Positions 14,988-23,438 of a stretch of 64,000 bases of DNA are shown piece after piece. The notes under the pieces were generated by a model that ran no database searches, was not told the origin of the DNA, and saw nothing but the letters and a program-made list of their open reading frames with translations. Source of the stretch: JBDSKH01 sp050245915 (GTDB lineage Bacteria; Actinomycetota; Actinomycetes; Actinomycetales; Microbacteriaceae); the NCBI GenBank assembly GCA_050245915.1, contig JBFWWZ010000006.1:1-64000 (forward strand). The letters run 5' to 3'. Position numbers and translations under genes: made by a program. Each line of letters opens with the position of its first letter. The first letter of the stretch is position 1.

Positions 14988-16435
14988 CGGCCCAGCCAGG
15001 CCTCCACCTCGTCGGCGGTGCGCGGGATGCCGGCGGACAGGTTCTCGCATCCGTCGGCAGTGACCAGCACGTCGTCCTCGATGCGCACGCCGATGCCGCG
15101 GAACTCCTCCGGCACCGTCAGGTCGTCGGGCTGGAAGTAGAGCCCCGGCTCGATCGTGAAGACCATGCCCTCGAGCACCTCGCCGTCGAGGTAGAGCTCC
15201 CGCCGCGCCTGCGCGCAGTCGTGCACGTCGATGCCGAGGTGGTGGCTGGTGCCGTGCACCATGTAGCGACGGTGGTACTGCAGGTCCGCGTCGAGCGACT
15301 CTTCCGCGCTCACCGGCAGCAGCCCCCATTCGGCGGTCTTGCGCGCGATCACCTGCATCGCCGCCGCGTGCACCTCGCGGAACCGGATGCCCGGCTTCAC
15401 GATCGCCCGCGCGGCATCCGCCGCCTCGAGCACCGCCTCGTAGACCTGGCGCTGGATGGGGGTGAAGGTGCCCGAGATCGGCAGGGTGCGCGTGATGTCG
15501 GCGGTGTAGAGCGAGTCGAGTTCGATGCCGGCGTCGAGCAGGATCAGGTCGCCCGGCACCACGGGGCCGTCGTTGCGGGTCCAGTGCAGGGTGCACGCGT
15601 GCGGGCCGCTCGCGGCGATCGTGTCGTAGCCGACCGCGTTGCCCTCCGCGCGCGCGCGGCGGTAGAAGGTCCCCTCCACGAGGCGCTCGCCCCGCGGGTG
15701 CGCGATGATCTGGGGGAGGTCGGCGATCACATCGTCGAAGCCGTGCTTCGTCGCATCGATCGCCAGCCGCATCTCGCGGATCTCGTAGTCGTCCTTGACG
15801 AGACGCATCTCGCTGAGGTCGCGGAAGAACACGGTGTCGACGTCCTCGTCGACCGACGCCGCATCCTCGGCGGCAAGCAGCCGGCGGCCGTCGAGCTGAT
15901 CGGTCAAGTCGCGATCGGCCTCCCGCACGATGCGAGTGGATGCATCGGTCGCGTCGACCACGGCCGCGAACTCGTCGAGGTGGCGCGTCGCGATGCGGAG
16001 GTCGGCCGCGACCTCGGAGAGGCCGGGCCGCGGACCCGTCCAGAACTCGCCGATCGCGGCGTTCGCGTAGAACTCGTCGGAGTCGCGGCCCGCGGTCGGC
16101 AGGAAGTACAGCGTGGCGTCGTGGCCGTGCGCCGTGGGTTCCAAGACCAGGACCGATCCGGGCACCGCGTCGCTGCCCCAGCCGGTCAGGTACGAGAACG
16201 CCGAATGCGCCCGGTACGGGTAGTCCGTGTCGTTCGCGCGCGCCTTCGCGGGACCCGCCGGCACGATCAGGCGCTCGCCGGGGTGCATCGCCGAGATGCG
16301 GGCGCGGCGATCCGCGGCGTAGGGCGCCTGGGCGCGCGGGGCGGGGGACGCCTCGGGGCGTTCGGCCCAGCCGCCCGAGATGAAGTCCTTGAACGTCGCC
16401 GACTGCGGGGTGGTGGAGCGGTTCTCGTTGCCCAT
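14984..16435 (-). CDS. pepP: Xaa-Pro aminopeptidase (aminopeptidase P)
   Basis: Removes an N-terminal residue when proline follows it. The 483-residue protein has the N-terminal aminopeptidase-P domain (SAMHPGERLIVPAG) and a C-terminal pita-bread fold M24 domain with the dinuclear metal ligands: LLDAGIELDSLYTADITRT (two Asp), MVHGTSHHLGIDVHD (His), TIEPGLYF (Glu) and VRIEDDVLVT (Glu). The ATG at 16435 is preferred, 7 nt after TATCCT; the frame stays open another 330 bp into the neighbouring gene. Confidence 0.92.
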   Translation of the reverse strand: MGNENRSTTPQSATFKDFISGGWAERPEASPAPRAQAPYAADRRARISAMHPGERLIVPAGPAKARANDTDYPYRAHSAFSYLTGWGSDAVPGSVLVLEPTAHGHDATLYFLPTAGRDSDEFYANAAIGEFWTGPRPGLSEVAADLRIATRHLDEFAAVVDATDASTRIVREADRDLTDQLDGRRLLAAEDAASVDEDVDTVFFRDLSEMRLVKDDYEIREMRLAIDATKHGFDDVIADLPQIIAHPRGERLVEGTFYRRARAEGNAVGYDTIAASGPHACTLHWTRNDGPVVPGDLILLDAGIELDSLYTADITRTLPISGTFTPIQRQVYEAVLEAADAARAIVKPGIRFREVHAAAMQVIARKTAEWGLLPVSAEESLDADLQYHRRYMVHGTSHHLGIDVHDCAQARRELYLDGEVLEGMVFTIEPGLYFQPDDLTVPEEFRGIGVRIEDDVLVTADGCENLSAGIPRTADEVEAWLGR

Positions 16436-16440
16436 GGATG

Positions 16441-17451
16441 TCAGGATACCGGGCGCAGTTGCGCCACCACCGGGCGATGGTCGCTCCCATCGCCGTCGCG
16501 CGAGCCGACCACCCGGAAGCCGACGATCTCCCAGTCCGGCGTCGCCATGACATGGTCGATCGGGGCGCCGAGCAGCTGCGGGAACGAGGTCGGCCAGGTG
16601 CCCACCGCCGCGTTGCCGGTGGCCCGTGCGGCATCCCGGCAGCTGCCGATCGCCCCGCCGTCGGTGCCGAGCGCGGTGTAGTGGTCGAGTGTCGAATTGA
16701 GGTCGCCGGCGAGGATCACGTTCTCGCCCGCGCAGCGGTCCGCCAGCCAGAGCAGTCCGGACCGCCATGCCGCCATCTCACCCGGGATCGGCGCGACCGG
16801 GTGCGCCGCGACGATCGTCGGCCCGCGCCCGTCGAGCGGGACCGCGACCAGGCTGGGCAGCGTCTCCGTGGTTCCCGCGGAGTCGTCGCGCGTGTACTCG
16901 CCGAGTTCCTCGCTGATGAGCACGGCGGTGGTGCGGGCTTTCGAGATCTCGTCGAGGCTGAGGTAGAGCGCCTGCATCGGCCGCCCGCCGTCGGTGAGGA
17001 TCGCCGCGACGATCTCCGCCGTCTCGCCGCTCGTCTCCGGCAGCACGACGACATCCGCCTCCACCTCCGCCGCGAGCCCCGCGATGCGCTCTGCGCCCGG
17101 CGCATCGCCGAGGGTGTTCCAGCTGAGCACGGTCACATCGCCGGGCGCCGCGGTCTGGAACGCTGGGTCGCCGAAGCCGCGGGTCGCCAGCACGGCGACC
17201 GTGACCGCGCAGAACACCAGCACGAGAAGCGCCACCGAACCGGCGAACCGGCGCAGTCGCGGCGCGAGCAGCGCGATCAGGGTGAACAGGATGACGACGC
17301 CCGCTCCCACGAGCACCGCGAGCCCGCGCAGCGACACCAGTTGCGCGATGACAGGCAGGCGCTCCCAGCCGAGCAGCTGCGGCCATCCGGCGAGCAGCAG
17401 GACGGCGGCGAGCGCGACCAGGATCGTGGCGGCAAGGATCCGGCGGAACAT
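16441..17451 (-). CDS. Membrane-anchored endonuclease/exonuclease/phosphatase family protein
   Basis: A 336-residue protein with three N-terminal membrane helices (about 5-25, 40-62, 70-90) and an outside EEP domain: SWNTLG, VVLPETSG, AHPVAPIPG, AGDLNST and a final GSDHRPVVA. These are the catalytic residues of the DNase I / inositol phosphatase / sphingomyelinase fold. The substrate is unknown. It is divergent from a PHP phosphoesterase gene across a 25-bp gap. Confidence 0.85.
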   Translation of the reverse strand: MFRRILAATILVALAAVLLLAGWPQLLGWERLPVIAQLVSLRGLAVLVGAGVVILFTLIALLAPRLRRFAGSVALLVLVFCAVTVAVLATRGFGDPAFQTAAPGDVTVLSWNTLGDAPGAERIAGLAAEVEADVVVLPETSGETAEIVAAILTDGGRPMQALYLSLDEISKARTTAVLISEELGEYTRDDSAGTTETLPSLVAVPLDGRGPTIVAAHPVAPIPGEMAAWRSGLLWLADRCAGENVILAGDLNSTLDHYTALGTDGGAIGSCRDAARATGNAAVGTWPTSFPQLLGAPIDHVMATPDWEIVGFRVVGSRDGDGSDHRPVVAQLRPVS

Positions 17452-17476
17452 GACCTGCTGAGCCTATTCTGGGCGG
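17452..17476. promoter_or_regulatory. Overlapping divergent -10 elements, EEP / PHP genes
   Basis: The plus strand has TATTCT at 17465-17470, six bases before ATG 17477 (leaderless). The minus strand has TAGGCT at 17466-17461, nine bases before the EEP ATG. The hexamers share 2 bp. Confidence 0.55.
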
Positions 17477-18325
17477 ATGCCGGGCATCGATCTGCACACG
17501 CACTCCAGCGTGTCCGACGGCACCGAGAGTCCCGCCGAGCTGATCGCCGCCGCCGTGGAGGCGGGTCTCGATGTCGTCGCGATCACCGACCACGACTCCA
17601 CCTCGGGCTGGGAGGAGGCGTTCGCCGCCGCCGCAGGCACCGGCCTCACGGTGGTGCCCGGCCTGGAGCTCAGCACCCAGCTCGACTACGCGAGCGTCCA
17701 CGTGCTCGGCTACCTCGTCGACCCCGCCGACCCCGGCCTGATCGCCGCCACCGGCAGGATCCGTGAGGAGCGTCTGCACCGGGCGGAGTCGATGGTCTCC
17801 CGCATCGCCGCGGACTACGCCCTCGACTGGGACGACGTGCTCGCCCAGACGACGCCAGGAGCCACCGTGGGGCGTCCCCACATCGCCGATGCGCTGGTCG
17901 CGCGCGGTCACGTGCCGGACCGCAGTGCGGCGTTCGCCGGCATCCTGCACTGGAGGGGCGGGTACTACCGCCCCCACGAGGCCCCGCCGCCGGTCGAAGG
18001 CGTGCGGATCATCGCCGAGGCGGGCGGGGTGCCGGTGATCGCGCATCCCGGAGGCCGCGGGCCCGACCGGCTGTTCACCGACAAGCGGATCGCACAGCTG
18101 GTCGATGCCGGACTGTTCGGCCTCGAGGTGGACCATCGCGACAACCCGATCGAGTCACGTCCGCGCTGGGCCGAGCTGGCATCCCGTCACGGTCTGGTGA
18201 CCACCGGGGCGAGCGACTACCACGGGGCGGGCAAGCCGAACCGGCTCGGCGAGAACACCACCTCGCCGGAGGTGTACGCCGCCATCGTCGAGCGCGCCAC
18301 GGGACGGGCGCCGTTCGTCGGCTGA
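17477..18325 (+). CDS. PHP-domain phosphoesterase (RNase AM/YciV-like)
   Basis: A 282-residue metal-dependent phosphoesterase. IDLHTHSSVSDGTESP, ITDHDSTSGW, PGLELS, IAHPGGRG and GASDYHG carry the metal-binding His and Asp residues of the polymerase-histidinol-phosphatase fold. Close relatives act on 3',5'-nucleoside bisphosphates and on 5' ends of short RNA; which of these applies here cannot be read from the sequence. Leaderless by the 6-nt rule. It stops 2 bp before the convergent lipoprotein gene. Confidence 0.85.
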   Translation: MPGIDLHTHSSVSDGTESPAELIAAAVEAGLDVVAITDHDSTSGWEEAFAAAAGTGLTVVPGLELSTQLDYASVHVLGYLVDPADPGLIAATGRIREERLHRAESMVSRIAADYALDWDDVLAQTTPGATVGRPHIADALVARGHVPDRSAAFAGILHWRGGYYRPHEAPPPVEGVRIIAEAGGVPVIAHPGGRGPDRLFTDKRIAQLVDAGLFGLEVDHRDNPIESRPRWAELASRHGLVTTGASDYHGAGKPNRLGENTTSPEVYAAIVERATGRAPFVG

Positions 18326-18327
18326 CC

Positions 18328-18918
18328 TCAGTCGATGCGGGTGAACCGTCCGGTCAGGATCGCGTCCCCACCGTGCAGTTCGAGCGTCGTCTCGGTGCAC
18401 GTGACATCGATCGGGCCGTTGTCCGCCAGACCGAGCGGCGGGATGCTGGGGGCGTCTCCCGGCGGGACATGCGGCTCGACGCCCCAGATCCAGGTGTCGA
18501 TGACGAGCTGGTTGGGGGCGATGCCGCTCGGCTCCCAGGCGCCGCTGCCGGAGCTCTCGTCGTCGACCACGAACCCGTGGCCGAGCAGGGTGCCCGTCCA
18601 GGTCAGGTCGGTCGACAGTCCGACGTTGTTCTCGACGCCCTCCGCCTCGAAGGTGAGGATCTGGGTTCCGGCGACGGCGAAGTCCTCCAGCGGGATGGTG
18701 AGCGACTTCAGGTACGCCTCGGCCTGAGCGCGGTAGTCCTCGGTGTCCAGCGACCACCGTCCGATGAGGCAGTCCTGGTCGACCGAGACCGGGTCCTGTT
18801 CCGAGGTCTCGTCATCGGCGGGATCCGCCGGATCCTGGGCTTCGGCCACCGCGCAGGCGGTGAGAGAGACGAGCAGAGCGACAGCGGCCGTGGCCGCGGC
18901 GACATGACGGGATCGCAT
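18328..18918 (-). CDS. Putative lipoprotein
   Basis: A 196-residue exported protein with a type II signal peptide: basic start, hydrophobic core AAVALLVSLTAC and a lipobox LTAC with Cys at about 22. The mature part starts with an acidic Asp/Glu/Pro linker (25-45) and then a beta-rich domain with conserved-looking Cys and Trp residues (DCLIGRWSLDTEDYRAQAEAY; IDVTCTETTLELHG), in the style of actinobacterial lipocalin-like lipoproteins. Ligand unknown. Confidence 0.75.
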   Translation of the reverse strand: MRSRHVAAATAAVALLVSLTACAVAEAQDPADPADDETSEQDPVSVDQDCLIGRWSLDTEDYRAQAEAYLKSLTIPLEDFAVAGTQILTFEAEGVENNVGLSTDLTWTGTLLGHGFVVDDESSGSGAWEPSGIAPNQLVIDTWIWGVEPHVPPGDAPSIPPLGLADNGPIDVTCTETTLELHGGDAILTGRFTRID

Positions 18919-18995
18919 GGGGCTCCTCCGATCGGGAGGTACACGCGATCGCCCCTCCGACTACACGGTACGCGGAGCGTTGCGGATTGACGAGA

Positions 18996-20402
18996 CTAGG
19001 CCGCGGGCGGGGTCGTTGCCGCGCCGCCGCTGCGCCGGCGCCGGGTGCGCTTGCGCCGCGCCGGGGTGGCGCCGTCGTGCGTGCCGCCGCCCTCTGCGCG
19101 GGCGGCCGCGGCCTGCGGATCCCGCTGCTCGCCGTTGCCACGCGTGCGCTGACGCGGCGGCCGGGAGCCCTCGCGAGCACCCTCGCGGGGGGCGCGCTCG
19201 GTGTGCGGCGCGGCCGGAGACGGCTTGAGCCTGCCCTTCACGCCCTCGGGGATGTCGAGGTCGGTGAACAGGTGCGGCGACGAAGAGTAGGTCTCCACCG
19301 GCTCGGGCTGGTTGAAGTCGAGGCCCTTGTTGATGAGCGACCACTTGTGCATGTCGGCCCAGTCGACGAACGTGACCGCGATGCCGGTCTTGCCCGCACG
19401 CCCGGTGCGTCCCGCCCGGTGCAGGTAGGTGTCGGGGTCGTCGGGCACGGTGTGGTTGATCACGTGCGTGACATCGGTGACGTCGATGCCGCGCGCCGCG
19501 ACGTCGGTGGCGATCAGGATGTCTTTCTTCCCCGCCTTGAAGGCGGCCATGGCGCGCTCGCGCTGCTCCTGGCTCAGGTCGCCGTGGACGGCGGCGGCGT
19601 TGAAGCCCCGGTCGTTCAGCTCCTCCACCAGCTTCGCGGCGGCGCGCTTGGTGCGGGTGAAGATCACCGTGCGGCCGCGGCCCTCGGCCTGCAGGATCCG
19701 CGCGATCACCTCGTCTTTGTCGAGCGCGTGCGCCCGGTAGATGACGTGCTTGATGTTCGCCTGGGTCAGGCCCTCGTCGGGGTCACTGGCCCGGATGTGG
19801 ATCGGCTTGTTCATGAAGCGGCGGGCGAGCGCGACCACCGGGCCGGGCATCGTCGCCGAGAAGAGCATGGTGTGCCGGGTGGGCGAGGTCTGGGCGAACA
19901 GCTTCTCGACGTCGGGGAGGAACCCGAGGTCGAGCATCTTGTCCGCCTCGTCGAGCACCATCACCTTCACGTCTTTGAGGCTGAGCAGCCGCTGCCCGGC
20001 GAGATCGAGCAGACGGCCGGGGGTGCCGACCACGATCTGCGCGCCCGCCTTCAGCTGCTCGACCTGGCCCTCGTAGGCCTTGCCGCCGTAGATGGCCACG
20101 ATCTTGGTGTCGCGCTTGCTGGCGGCGAGCTCGAGGTCTTCGGCCACCTGCACGCACAGCTCGCGGGTGGGGACCACGACGAGCGCCTGCACGCCGGGAC
20201 CCGGCTCGAGGCCGAGCCGCTGGATGAGGGGGAGGCCGAAACCGAAGGTCTTGCCGGTGCCGGTCTTGGCCTGCCCGATGATGTCCTGGCCGGAGAGGGC
20301 CAGCGGGATCGTCTGCGTCTGGATCGGGAAGGGATCGATGATGCCCTTCGAGGCCAGCGCGTCGACCATGTCCTGGTCGATCTGGAGTTCGCTGAAAGTC
20401 AA
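18996..20402 (-). CDS. rhlE: DEAD-box ATP-dependent RNA helicase
   Basis: A 468-residue DEAD-box protein: Q motif (FPIQTQTIPLALSGQD), Walker A AKTGTGKT, PTRELCVQV, VLDEADKML, SATMPG, ARGIDV and HRAGRTGRAGKTG. A basic, disordered C-terminal tail (about 390-468, RRKRTRRRRS) should bind RNA. The start is TTG at 20402, preceded on the minus strand by ACAGG and a TATATT -10 at 20423-20418. The pairing with the ferritin-like gene matches rhlE/Rv3210c in M. tuberculosis, hence the symbol, used provisionally. Confidence 0.88.
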   Translation of the reverse strand: MTFSELQIDQDMVDALASKGIIDPFPIQTQTIPLALSGQDIIGQAKTGTGKTFGFGLPLIQRLGLEPGPGVQALVVVPTRELCVQVAEDLELAASKRDTKIVAIYGGKAYEGQVEQLKAGAQIVVGTPGRLLDLAGQRLLSLKDVKVMVLDEADKMLDLGFLPDVEKLFAQTSPTRHTMLFSATMPGPVVALARRFMNKPIHIRASDPDEGLTQANIKHVIYRAHALDKDEVIARILQAEGRGRTVIFTRTKRAAAKLVEELNDRGFNAAAVHGDLSQEQRERAMAAFKAGKKDILIATDVAARGIDVTDVTHVINHTVPDDPDTYLHRAGRTGRAGKTGIAVTFVDWADMHKWSLINKGLDFNQPEPVETYSSSPHLFTDLDIPEGVKGRLKPSPAAPHTERAPREGAREGSRPPRQRTRGNGEQRDPQAAAARAEGGGTHDGATPARRKRTRRRRSGGAATTPPAA

Positions 20403-20461
20403 GGATTACCTGTCTGGAATATAAGAGGACCCCAGTCTACCGGCGGCTAGGCTCTAGTACC

Positions 20462-21184
20462 GTGCTGAGCTTCTTCCGGCGTCGACGGCGACCCCGACCG
20501 CGGATCGCCGCCCCGGTGATCTCGCCCCGGTCGGACACGGTGGCCGTCGCCCGCGTCGAGCTCGCCGATCTGGCCCCGCCGCAGGACGCGTTCCTCGGGC
20601 GGCTCGGGTATCTGACCCTGGTGCTGTTCGAGAACCTGAGCCGCGCGGTCGCCGCGGCGCCGACCACCGCCGCGAAGACCAAACTGAGCGCGGCGGCCGC
20701 CGAGGTGCTCGAGGCGCACGAGAGCGTGGTCACCGAGCTGCGCCGGCTGAACATCGAGCCGGTCGGCGCGATGGACCCGTTCCGCGCCGAATTGGACGAC
20801 TTCCAGCGCCGCACCCAGGGCTCCGACTGGCACGAGATCCTGGTCACCTGCTACCTGACGGCCGGGTTCCTCACCGACTTCTTCGAGGGCCTCGCCGCGG
20901 GCCTGCCCGAGGCGCTCTCCGAGCGCGTGTCGCGCGCCCTCGACGTCGACAAGGGCGAGGCGCTGCTGGTGGAGGAGCTGCGTCAGGCCATCGATGCCAG
21001 CCCGCGCCTGGCATCCCGGCTCGCCATGTGGGGCCGGCGCCTGGTCGGCGACACCATGCTCATCGCGCGCTCGTCGCTTGCGATCGGCCGCGAGGCGCCC
21101 GGCGAGGACCGCATCGAGCCGGTGTTCACCGAGCTCATCGCGGCGCACACCCGCCGCATGGATGCTCTGGGGCTTACAGCGTAG
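20462..21184 (+). CDS. Ferritin-like fold protein
   Basis: A 240-residue helical protein with a basic start (MLSFFRRRRRPRPR) and a ferritin-like four-helix core (about 45-235). Metal-ligand candidates are seen in LFENLSRAV, EAHESVV and DFFEGLAAG, but I cannot prove a complete di-iron site. Relatives are actinobacterial proteins of unknown function beside a DEAD-box helicase. GTG 20462 lies 8 nt after TAGGCT. Its last 11 bases overlap the end of convergent ald. Confidence 0.72.
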   Translation: MLSFFRRRRRPRPRIAAPVISPRSDTVAVARVELADLAPPQDAFLGRLGYLTLVLFENLSRAVAAAPTTAAKTKLSAAAAEVLEAHESVVTELRRLNIEPVGAMDPFRAELDDFQRRTQGSDWHEILVTCYLTAGFLTDFFEGLAAGLPEALSERVSRALDVDKGEALLVEELRQAIDASPRLASRLAMWGRRLVGDTMLIARSSLAIGREAPGEDRIEPVFTELIAAHTRRMDALGLTA

Positions 21185-22274
21185 CCAGCGTCATCCCGAA
21201 CGCGTCGGCGACGCCCTTGTTGTACACCTTGCCGTCGTGGGCGTTCAGGCCGAGTGCGAGCGCGGCGTCGTCGGACGTCGCCTTCTCCCAGCCCTTGTCC
21301 GCCAGCGCGACGACGTAGGGGAGGGTCGCGTTGGTGAGCGCACGGGTCGAGGTGCCGGGCACGGCGCCCGGCATGTTGGCGACGCAGTAGTAGATCGAGT
21401 CGTGCACCTGGAACGTCGGGTCGTCATGCGTGGTGGGGCGCGAGCCCTCGAAGCATCCGCCCTGGTCGATGGCGATGTCGACCAGCACCGAGCCGGGGCG
21501 CATGGTGGCGACCATGGCATCCGTCACCAGCTTGGGTGCCTTCTCGCCGGGGATCAGCACCGAGCCGACGACCAGGTCGGCGTCGGCGACCAGGTTGGAG
21601 ATCTCGTACACGGTCGACGGGCGGGTCTGGATCGCCGACCCGAAGCGGGCCTCGAGCTGACGGAGCCGCGGGATCGAGATGTCGACGATCGTCACATCGG
21701 CCCCCATGCCGATCGCGTTGGCGGCGGCGTGCTCGCCGGCGACGCCTCCGCCGATGACGAGTACGTTGGCCTTCGGGGTTCCGGGGACGCCGCCGAGCAG
21801 CATGCCGGCGCCGCCGTGGGACTTCATCAGGTGGTAGGCGCCGACCTGCGGCGCGAGGCGGCCGGCGACCTCGCTCATCGGCTGCAGAAGCGGCAGCGAG
21901 CGGTCGGGCAGCTGGACGGTCTCGTACGCGATCGCGGTGGTGCCGGAGGAGAGCAGCGCGTCGGTGCACTCACGGGATGCCGCGAGGTGCAGGTAGGTGA
22001 ACAGCACCTGGCCCTTGCGCAGCCTCGGGTACTCGGCGGCGATCGGCTCTTTGACCTTGAGCAGCAGATCGGCCTTCGCCCACACCTCGTCGGCGTCGGG
22101 GGTCAGCTTCGCGCCGACGGCGGCGAACTGCTCGTCGGAGATGCCCGAGCCCACGCCTGCGCCGCTCTGGATGAGCACGTCGTGGCCGCGGCTGGTGAGC
22201 TCGTTGACTCCTGCCGGCGTGATCGCCACGCGGTTCTCGTTGTTCTTGATCTCTGTGGGGACGCCGATCAGCAT
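21174..22274 (-). CDS. ald: Alanine dehydrogenase
   Basis: NAD-dependent interconversion of L-alanine with pyruvate and ammonia. The 366-residue protein shows MLIGVPTEIKNNENRVAITP, FTYLHLAA with the catalytic His, the Rossmann motif GGGVAGEHAAANAIGMGADV and YCVANMPGAVP. Length is normal for the family. It is divergent from an Lrp/AsnC regulator gene with a 7-bp inverted repeat between them, the arrangement seen for ald/aldR in mycobacteria. Confidence 0.95.
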   Translation of the reverse strand: MLIGVPTEIKNNENRVAITPAGVNELTSRGHDVLIQSGAGVGSGISDEQFAAVGAKLTPDADEVWAKADLLLKVKEPIAAEYPRLRKGQVLFTYLHLAASRECTDALLSSGTTAIAYETVQLPDRSLPLLQPMSEVAGRLAPQVGAYHLMKSHGGAGMLLGGVPGTPKANVLVIGGGVAGEHAAANAIGMGADVTIVDISIPRLRQLEARFGSAIQTRPSTVYEISNLVADADLVVGSVLIPGEKAPKLVTDAMVATMRPGSVLVDIAIDQGGCFEGSRPTTHDDPTFQVHDSIYYCVANMPGAVPGTSTRALTNATLPYVVALADKGWEKATSDDAALALGLNAHDGKVYNKGVADAFGMTLATL

Positions 22275-22300
22275 GCGGATATTGTGCTGAATGACCGGCG

Positions 22301-22321
22301 TCTGCGGGCGTTTTCCGCAGA
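22301..22321. promoter_or_regulatory. Inverted repeat between ald and the Lrp-type regulator
   Basis: TCTGCGG (22301-22307) and CCGCAGA (22315-22321) form a perfect 7-bp inverted repeat with a 7-base spacer containing TTTT, in the 68-bp gap between the two start codons. It is a likely operator for the Lrp-type protein. Confidence 0.55.
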
Positions 22322-22342
22322 TGATTCGGCAGACTGCTCCAC

Positions 22343-22822
22343 ATGGCTTCAGAAATTCGGTTGGAAGCGCTGGATGAGCTCGATCACAGAATCGTGCAGA
22401 TCCTGCGTGACGACGCCCGCATCCCCAACAGCCGCCTCGCCGACCTGGTCGGCATCGCGCCGTCGACCTGCCTGGCGCGGGTCCGCTCCCTGCTCGACCG
22501 GGGCGTCATCTCCGGGTTCGCCGCGATCGTGAGCCCGGCCGCCCTGGGGCTGGGCCTGGAGGCGCTGATCAGCGTCAGCATCCGGACCGGCGCCCGTCAG
22601 CGCATCGGCGAGTTCCGGGGCGACCTCGAGCACCGCCCCGAGGTGCGGCAGCTGTTCTTCCTCGGCGGGTCGGAGGACTTCGTGCTGCACGTCGCCGTGC
22701 ACGACACCGACGCGCTGCGGGAGTTCGTGGTCGAGCAGCTGTCGGCGCACCCGGCGGTGGCGTCGACGCGCACGAGCCTGGTGTTCTCGCACTCCGAGAA
22801 CAGGGGACTGCCCGGCGACTAG
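22343..22822 (+). CDS. Lrp/AsnC-family regulator, probable regulator of ald
   Basis: A 159-residue feast/famine regulator with an N-terminal helix-turn-helix (residues 10-60: ILRDDARIPNSRLADLVGIAPSTCLARVRSL) and a C-terminal RAM ligand-binding domain (about 70-150, VRQLFFLGGSEDFVLHVAVHD). By position it should sense an amino acid such as alanine and control ald, as AldR does in M. tuberculosis. Its stop overlaps the stop of the next, convergent gene. Confidence 0.85.
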   Translation: MASEIRLEALDELDHRIVQILRDDARIPNSRLADLVGIAPSTCLARVRSLLDRGVISGFAAIVSPAALGLGLEALISVSIRTGARQRIGEFRGDLEHRPEVRQLFFLGGSEDFVLHVAVHDTDALREFVVEQLSAHPAVASTRTSLVFSHSENRGLPGD

Positions 22823-23109
22823 ATCTTGGCGAGCCGGTGCATCAGCCGCTCGTCATATGCCTCGCGGTAGCGCGGCAGGGTGAGCGGGATGGCGACCGAG
22901 GTGACGACGGCAGCGGCGAGCGAGATCACCCAGATCCAGCCGCCGTCGAAGGTGAAGCCGAGCCAGACGAGGCCCACCCAGACGGTCGCCGTGACGGCGG
23001 CAGCCGCGGCGGGCAGCAGCAGGATGCCGTACGTGCGGCGACCCGGCAGCACGTACCGGGCGAGCAGCCCGATCGCGGCGCCGATCACCGTGACGTAGAC
23101 GAGTTCCAT
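22819..23109 (-). CDS. Small membrane protein
   Basis: A 96-residue protein with three hydrophobic helices (about 3-22, 29-52, 58-78) and a charged C-terminus (LPRYREAYDERLMHRLAKI). No family recognised. ATG 23109 is 7 nt after TAGTCT on the minus strand. It lies 15 bp downstream of the DUF3107 gene on the same strand. Confidence 0.7.
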   Translation of the reverse strand: MELVYVTVIGAAIGLLARYVLPGRRTYGILLLPAAAAAVTATVWVGLVWLGFTFDGGWIWVISLAAAVVTSVAIPLTLPRYREAYDERLMHRLAKI

Positions 23110-23124
23110 GCGGGGGAGACTACC

Positions 23125-23349
23125 TCAGGCGACGAAGCCGACGGAGCGCGACTTCTCCGACCCCACCTCGAGGTAGGTGAACGACGCGGTGGGCACGATG
23201 TAGACCTTGCCCTTGTCGTCGGTGAGCTTGATGAACTTGGCGTCGGAGCCGAGCGCGTCCGACACCACCTTCTCGACCTCGGCCGAGGTCTGCGACGACT
23301 CGAACGCGAGCTCGCGGGGGCTGTTGGCGATACCGATGCGAATGTCCAC
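23125..23349 (-). CDS. DUF3107 protein
   Basis: A 74-residue protein starting MDIRIGIANSPRELAFESSQ, the DUF3107 signature, a small conserved actinobacterial family of unknown function (TB9.4/Rv3208A in M. tuberculosis). GTG 23349 lies 6 nt after TATCGT on the minus strand, predicting a leaderless mRNA. It is divergent from adnA. Confidence 0.88.
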   Translation of the reverse strand: MDIRIGIANSPRELAFESSQTSAEVEKVVSDALGSDAKFIKLTDDKGKVYIVPTASFTYLEVGSEKSRSVGFVA

Positions 23350-23438
23350 GTCTCGACGATACGGGATGCGGCGGGGCCTCCATGGGCGGGTTCACTGTGG
23401 GCAGAACGCGCATCGGTGGCTGTCGATACGGTGGGGAC

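Noticed and set aside
16436..16768. N-terminal extension of aminopeptidase P (frame open to 16768)
   Set aside because: Lies on the coding region of the EEP protein and has shadow composition; ATG 16435 fits the promoter and the family.
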